From positions 1 through 18,909 of the forward strand of contig JAFTCU010000278.1 of the NCBI GenBank assembly GCA_017454585.1: a stretch of DNA of 18,909 nucleotides, in the 5' to 3' direction. Shown here in pieces: positions 14,811-18,909 of this stretch. Origin of the DNA: Thermoguttaceae bacterium. Its GTDB lineage: Bacteria > Planctomycetota > Planctomycetia > Pirellulales > Thermoguttaceae. The stretch's first letter is position 1. Each line of letters begins with the position of its first letter. Under the pieces are notes generated by a model that did not search any database, was not told where the DNA came from, and saw only the letters and a list, made by a program, of their open reading frames with translations. The position numbers and the translations under genes are program-made.

Positions 14811-17588
14811 GTGGCAGACGAAAACATTCCTCCGATGGATGAATCCTCGAACGAAAACGTGAATCCACAGGCAAATGACGCGCAAATCGTCGGCGGCGGG
14901 AAAATGCTTGAATACACCGTCGAAGACGAAATGAAAACCAGTTACCTCACGTATGCCATGAGCGTCATCGTGAGCCGCGCCCTGCCGAACGTTCACGACG
15001 GTCTGAAACCCTCCCAGCGCCGTATTCTTGTGGCGATGAACGACCTGAATCTTGGCCCGACGTCCGCTCGAGTGAAAAGCGCGAAAATCTCCGGCGACAC
15101 GAGCGGCAACTACCACCCGCACGGCGAAAGCATCGTCTATCCGACCATGGTCCGCATGGCGCAGGAGTGGAACATGCGCTACGTCCTGGTCGATAAGCAG
15201 GGGAATTTCGGCTCCATCGCGGGTCTGCCCCCGGCGGCCATGCGATACACCGAGGCCCGAATGTCCCGTTTCGCCGCCATGATGCTTGAGGACCTCAAGC
15301 TCGACACGGTGGACTTCATTCCGACCTACGACGAACGCAATCTGGAGCCGGTCGTTCTGCCGTCCAAATTCCCGAACCTGCTCGTGAATGGTGCGAACGG
15401 GATCGCAGTCGGTATGGCGACGAGCATCCCGCCTCACAACCTGACGGAGATCTGCAACGCCCTGATCCGCGTGATCGATGAGCCGGGCGTTTCGCTGCCT
15501 GAACTCATGAAAATCGTCCCCGGCCCCGACTTCCCGACCGGCGGCATCATCTGTGGCCGCAGCGGAATTTATAACGGATACCTGACCGGCCGAAGCACGA
15601 TCGTGGTACGTGCCCGCGCACGGATCGAGGAGATGAAGGGGAACCGCAGCCGGATCGTCGTTTCCGAAATTCCGTACCAGCAGACCCGACTCAACGTCAT
15701 TAATAAAATCGCCGAGTTGGTCACGAATGGCCGGATCGAGGGGATCTCCAACATTCGCGACGAAAGTGACCTGAAAGAACCGGTGCGCGTGATCCTGGAT
15801 CTGAAACGTGATGCGGACCCGAACGTGGTGCTGAATCAGCTCTACAAATTCTCGCCGCTGCAGGACAGTTTCTCGATCATTCTGCTTGCTCTGGTGGACG
15901 GGAAACCGCGGGTCATGTCGTTCAAAGAAATGCTCGAGGAATTCATCCGTCACCGTATGAGCGTCATTCGGCGCCGGACGCAGTTCCTGCTCAACAAAGC
16001 CCGGCAGCGCAAGCACACGGTCGAGGGGCTTCTTCTGGCGCATGCGAATATCGACCAGGTGATCCAGGTGATCCGCACGTCCCGGACGCAGGCCGAGGCG
16101 AAAGAGCGTCTGCTCACGGAAATCAAGTGCCCGGCGGCTCTGATCGAGCGCGCGTTGGGCGAGGACGGTTTCCTGAACTTTGTGCTCGAGTATGGCGAGA
16201 AAGAAGCGTACACGCTCACGCCGGTGCAGGTGGACGCGATCCTGCGCATGACGTTGGGCCAGTTGGTGAACCTGGAACAGGCCAAACTCGCCGATGAATT
16301 TAACCAGCTTCTGGCGGACATTAAAGAGTACAATCAGATCCTTTCGGACAAGTCGTACATTCTTGCGATCATTCGGTCTGACCTGGAGGACATGCGCGAC
16401 AAGTATGGCGACGCGCGTCGCACGGGAATCGAACTGGTGGACCTCGACACGAATCTGGAAGACCTGATCACCGAAGAAAACATGGTGGTCTCCATCACGG
16501 CCGGCGGATTCATCAAGCGTACTTCCACCTCCGCTTTCAAGGCGCAGCGCCGTGGCGGGAAGGGCCTCAAAGGGGCCAAAACCAAGGGCGAGGATCCGAT
16601 CGAGCACCTGATCGTCGGTTCGACGCACGACTTTTTGATGTGCTTCCCGAACAAAGGACAGGTTTACTGGCGCAAGATCTACGACATTCCGGAGGCCGCG
16701 CGTGACGGAATGGGCCGGGCAATCGTAAACTTCCTGGCTTTGGAAAAGGACGAGAAAATCGCCCAGTGCCGGCCGGTGCGTGATTTCGATCAGGAGGGGC
16801 TTTACCTCGTGATGGCCACCCGGAACGGTGTGATCAAAAAGACCGACCTGGCCGACTACCGCCGTCCGCGCAAACTCGGGCTCATCGCCTGCAATTTGCG
16901 TGAGGGGGACGAGATCATCGGCGTCGATATTGTGGGGCCGGGCGAGGACATCGTGCTCTCCACGAAGAAAGGCCGCGCGATTCGTTTCGACCATACGGAC
17001 GTCCGCCCGATGGGCCGAACCGCCACGGGCGTCCGCGGCATCCGCCTGCGTGACGGTGACGAAGTGGTTGGAATGGCGATCGTGAAACCGGGCGCGAACC
17101 TCCTGACCGTCTGCGAAAACGGCTACGGCAAGCAGACGCCGTTCGGGTACGATAATTCGGTGGTCGCTGCTCCGGAAGACGAAAACGTGGCGGCGATCCC
17201 CGAAGATGAAACTGCTCCGGCGGCGGATGAAACCGCGGAAGGCGCTGAAAACGCTGAGGCCTCCGAAAACGCGGAAGGCGAAGAGACGGAAGTTAGCGCG
17301 CGTTCTTACCGCCGTCAGACCCGTGGCGGGCTGGGGATCCTGGACATTCGGACGAGCAAGCGCAACGGCGATGTGATCGGCGTCGCGGTGGTCTTCCCGG
17401 GTGACCAGATCCTGATCATGACCGCCCGCGGCAAGATCCAGCGCCTGAACGTCGATGAAGTCCGCGTGACCGGCCGCAATACGCAGGGCGTCCGCGTGAT
17501 GAACGTGGACGCGGACGACCGCCTGGTGGCCGTGAAAGTCGTGCCTCCGGAAGAAAACGACGGAACGGACGAGGAAACAGAAGAGTAA
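14811..17588 (+). CDS. gyrA: DNA gyrase subunit A
   Basis: Breakage-reunion subunit of DNA gyrase, 925 residues, which with GyrB introduces negative supercoils. The catalytic tyrosine is Tyr146 in AAMRYTEAR. The quinolone-resistance region reads [12 protein letters not shown] (101-112): Ser107 matches E. coli Ser83, while Pro111 replaces the usual Asp87. Winged-helix, tower and coiled-coil parts run to about 535. The C-terminal pinwheel starts near 550 and contains the GyrA box QRRGGKG (579-585), which marks a gyrase rather than topoisomerase IV. An acidic low-complexity insertion (about 781-830, rich in Glu, Ala, Asp and Asn) interrupts the pinwheel between [10 protein letters not shown] and YRRQTRGG. 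The N-terminus has a polar extension of about 30 residues and the C-terminus an acidic tail. GTG start at 14811 with AAGG 7 nt upstream. No gyrB is in the window. Ends at its own terminator; monocistronic as far as seen. Confidence 0.97.
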   Translation: MADENIPPMDESSNENVNPQANDAQIVGGGKMLEYTVEDEMKTSYLTYAMSVIVSRALPNVHDGLKPSQRRILVAMNDLNLGPTSARVKSAKISGDTSGNYHPHGESIVYPTMVRMAQEWNMRYVLVDKQGNFGSIAGLPPAAMRYTEARMSRFAAMMLEDLKLDTVDFIPTYDERNLEPVVLPSKFPNLLVNGANGIAVGMATSIPPHNLTEICNALIRVIDEPGVSLPELMKIVPGPDFPTGGIICGRSGIYNGYLTGRSTIVVRARARIEEMKGNRSRIVVSEIPYQQTRLNVINKIAELVTNGRIEGISNIRDESDLKEPVRVILDLKRDADPNVVLNQLYKFSPLQDSFSIILLALVDGKPRVMSFKEMLEEFIRHRMSVIRRRTQFLLNKARQRKHTVEGLLLAHANIDQVIQVIRTSRTQAEAKERLLTEIKCPAALIERALGEDGFLNFVLEYGEKEAYTLTPVQVDAILRMTLGQLVNLEQAKLADEFNQLLADIKEYNQILSDKSYILAIIRSDLEDMRDKYGDARRTGIELVDLDTNLEDLITEENMVVSITAGGFIKRTSTSAFKAQRRGGKGLKGAKTKGEDPIEHLIVGSTHDFLMCFPNKGQVYWRKIYDIPEAARDGMGRAIVNFLALEKDEKIAQCRPVRDFDQEGLYLVMATRNGVIKKTDLADYRRPRKLGLIACNLREGDEIIGVDIVGPGEDIVLSTKKGRAIRFDHTDVRPMGRTATGVRGIRLRDGDEVVGMAIVKPGANLLTVCENGYGKQTPFGYDNSVVAAPEDENVAAIPEDETAPAADETAEGAENAEASENAEGEETEVSARSYRRQTRGGLGILDIRTSKRNGDVIGVAVVFPGDQILIMTARGKIQRLNVDEVRVTGRNTQGVRVMNVDADDRLVAVKVVPPEENDGTDEETEE

Positions 17589-17624
17589 AAGTTTTCCCCT
17601 TTTTCAGCGTTTTTTGCGAGATCA

Positions 17625-17660
17625 GGAGCGTGGTCAGAAACGGCCGCGCTCCGTTTTTTT
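17625..17660 (+). terminator. Rho-independent terminator of gyrA
   Basis: An 11-bp stem GGAGCGTGGTC/GGCCGCGCTCC (17625-17635 and 17642-17652, two G-T pairs) with loop AGAAAC is followed by G and seven T. It starts 36 bp after the gyrA stop. Its right end touches the stop codon of the convergent epimerase gene. The left side lacks an A-run, so it is mainly one-directional. Confidence 0.9.
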
Positions 17661-18664
17661 CATTCAGCCCGGAGCGTCTTCAGCTTTTTCACCCACTTCC
17701 GGTTTTCCTTGTACCACGCGATCGTCTGCGCAATCCCGTCGGGAAGCGTCCATTCCGGTTTCCAGCCGAGGAGACGGCGGGCCTTTGAAATGTCGGCGTG
17801 TGTACGCTGAACGTCTGCCGGATGCGCCGGGAAGCGCTCGATTTTCGGCTCCTTTCCGAGCTGGTCTGAAATGATTTCGATGAGCTGCCGCACCGAAAAG
17901 GTCTGGTTTCCGCCGAGGTTAAAGATTTCGTACCCGACCGGTTTCAGCGAGGCGATCACCCCGCGCGCAATGTCGTCGCAGTAGGTAAAATCCCGTTCTG
18001 CGGAACCATCGCCGTAAAGACGGATCGGTTTTCCTTCCGCGATGGCATGAACGAAGCGCAGGATGCTCATGTCGGGCCGGCCGGCGGGACCGTAAACCGT
18101 GAAAAACCGGAGGATGGAGCAGTCCAGCCCGAACAGATGCGTGTAACTGTACGCGAGCGCCTCGCCGGCTTTTTTGCTGGCCGCGTAGGGGGAGCAGGGC
18201 GCGTCGGTGCGCTGGTCCTCACGGAAAATTTCCTCAGTCGAGTTTCCGTAAACGCTGGACGAAGACGCCAAGCAGAATTTGGTCGTTTGGGTTTCACGGC
18301 AAAGCTCCAGGAGGTTGAGCGTCCCCGTGACGTTGGTTTCGATGTAAACCCAGGGGTTTTGCGTGGAGTACCGCACGCCGGCACGGGCCGCCAGATGGAT
18401 GCACGCGTCAAAATTCGGACGCTTTTCGGCTTTCAGCGCGTCGTGGAAAAACGCGTTCAGCTTCGGCCGGTCCGTCACGTCGATCGGCTGGAAGTGAAAC
18501 CGCTCGAAGCTGGCGAGCTGGTCGAGCCGCCAGTCTTTCAGCGCGACGTCGTAGGCATCGTTCCGGTCGTCCACTCCGAAGACGGTGTGCCCCGCCTGCA
18601 GGAGTTGGCGTGCGACGTTCGAGGCGATGAAACCCGCGCAGCCGGTCAAAAAGTAAATGCTCAT
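17660..18664 (-). CDS. NAD-dependent nucleotide-sugar epimerase (UDP-glucuronate 4-epimerase-like)
   Basis: Extended short-chain dehydrogenase/reductase of 334 residues that probably interconverts UDP-sugars, such as UDP-glucuronate and UDP-galacturonate, for surface polysaccharide. The Rossmann fingerprint is TGCAGFIAS (7-15), followed by acidic VDDRND near 31-36. The catalytic residues are the SSSSVYG serines (134-140), Tyr160 and Lys164 in PYAASKK. The C-terminal half has LRFFTVYGPAGRPDM (185-199) and RDFTYCDD (224-231), the pattern of CapI/LpsL-like UDP-glucuronate epimerases. The ATG at 18664 was chosen because AGGTGGAGGA lies 6 nt upstream and the Rossmann fold begins there; the in-frame extension to 18778 has no support. 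Convergent with gyrA. The family is secure; exact substrate is inferred. Confidence 0.9.
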   Translation of the reverse strand: MSIYFLTGCAGFIASNVARQLLQAGHTVFGVDDRNDAYDVALKDWRLDQLASFERFHFQPIDVTDRPKLNAFFHDALKAEKRPNFDACIHLAARAGVRYSTQNPWVYIETNVTGTLNLLELCRETQTTKFCLASSSSVYGNSTEEIFREDQRTDAPCSPYAASKKAGEALAYSYTHLFGLDCSILRFFTVYGPAGRPDMSILRFVHAIAEGKPIRLYGDGSAERDFTYCDDIARGVIASLKPVGYEIFNLGGNQTFSVRQLIEIISDQLGKEPKIERFPAHPADVQRTHADISKARRLLGWKPEWTLPDGIAQTIAWYKENRKWVKKLKTLRAE

Positions 18665-18732
18665 AAAAAATCCTCCACCTAAATCATCGGCTCTTTTTAA
18701 CGGCAAAAACAGAAAATTTCCGGTGACGGTGG

Positions 18733-18760
18733 TTGAATTAAACGCGGGGCGTGGTATAAT
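18733..18760 (+). promoter_or_regulatory. Strong extended -10 promoter reading out of the window
   Basis: TTGAAT (18733-18738), a 16-nt spacer and a perfect TATAAT (18755-18760) preceded by TGG. The predicted start is near 18767, heading right. An ATG at 18770 opens only 17 codons, so the product may be an untranslated RNA or a gene further right. It is divergent from the epimerase gene. Confidence 0.65.
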
Positions 18761-18786
18761 TAAAAAGTCATGCATCAACTTACGGG

Positions 18787-18909
18787 GACGACGCTTCCAG
18801 CGTCGTCAAATGCAAGGCGGTAATGGAGTGCGGAGCACGGAATTACGCGCCGGGGGAAGTCCGTCGGTTCCATCGCGTAACTCCCCCAGTCTCGCTGCGC
18901 GAACCAGCC
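18787..18909 (+). repeat. Palindrome-rich sequence at right edge (truncated)
   Basis: A perfect 9-bp inverted repeat GACGACGCT/AGCGTCGTC with a 3-nt loop (18787-18807) has no T-run after it, so it is not a standard terminator. A second inverted pair TTACGCG/CGCGTAA lies at 18843-18849 and 18874-18880, enclosing GGAA/TTCC, and GGGGGA and CTCCCCC give an alternative pairing. It could be a dispersed palindromic repeat, a structured RNA, or the end of a mobile element; the window ends inside it. Confidence 0.5.

Noticed and set aside
14763..16994. 743-codon frame antisense to gyrA
   Set aside because: It is a codon-usage shadow of gyrA: His/Arg/Asp-rich, no domain, and gyrA is certain.

Overview
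The window looks like part of a planctomycete chromosome. The strongest clue is a 1042-residue secreted protein (7832..10960) with the N-terminal motif LENRCLLSA, a form of the LExRxLLSA export motif typical of Planctomycetes, followed by SdrD-B-like and FG-GAP-like modules. Several secreted carbohydrate- and surface-related proteins and a GyrA with the [11 protein letters not shown] active-site context fit this. No 16S gene is present, so no finer placement is possible.

Left region (1..2907): probably the integrase-proximal end of an element inserted at tRNA-Val(UAC). The tRNA gene (2834..2907, minus) has a strong promoter and its own terminator. Next, in the same direction, come about 160 bp with four CGGGGG repeats and then a tyrosine recombinase gene (1402..2634). 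Left of the integrase are about 1.4 kb with no convincing gene: a GC-rich 30-bp tandem repeat at the window edge, AT-rich sequence, and about 275 bp in which short A/T tracts recur every ~10 bp and run into the integrase stop codon.

Core region (2908..6758): three minus-strand genes, probably one transcript from a promoter near 6500: a secreted HExxH metallopeptidase-like protein, a 3-hydroxyacyl-CoA dehydrogenase, and IspH of the non-mevalonate isoprenoid pathway.

Surface region (6702..11030): a secreted seven-repeat WD40 protein and the large modular planctomycete protein, co-directional 38 bp apart, ending at a terminator shared with the convergent next unit.

Carbohydrate region (11029..14810): a minus-strand pair 6 bp apart encodes a secreted parallel beta-helix protein and a secreted sugar-isomerase-like TIM barrel. 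Their promoter is a consensus TTGACA/TAAAAT, and the predicted 5' leader is mostly a heptamer-repeat inverted repeat able to form a stem of about 33 bp. A divergent promoter drives gyrA.

Right region (14811..18909): gyrA, with an acidic insertion in its C-terminal pinwheel, a strong terminator, and a convergent nucleotide-sugar epimerase gene. The last ~130 bp hold a good outward promoter followed by palindrome-rich sequence cut by the window edge.

No complete undescribed system (defence island, CRISPR, retron and so on) is visible. The most unusual structures are the phased A-tract block beside the integrase, the heptamer hairpin leader, and the palindrome-rich element at the right edge.
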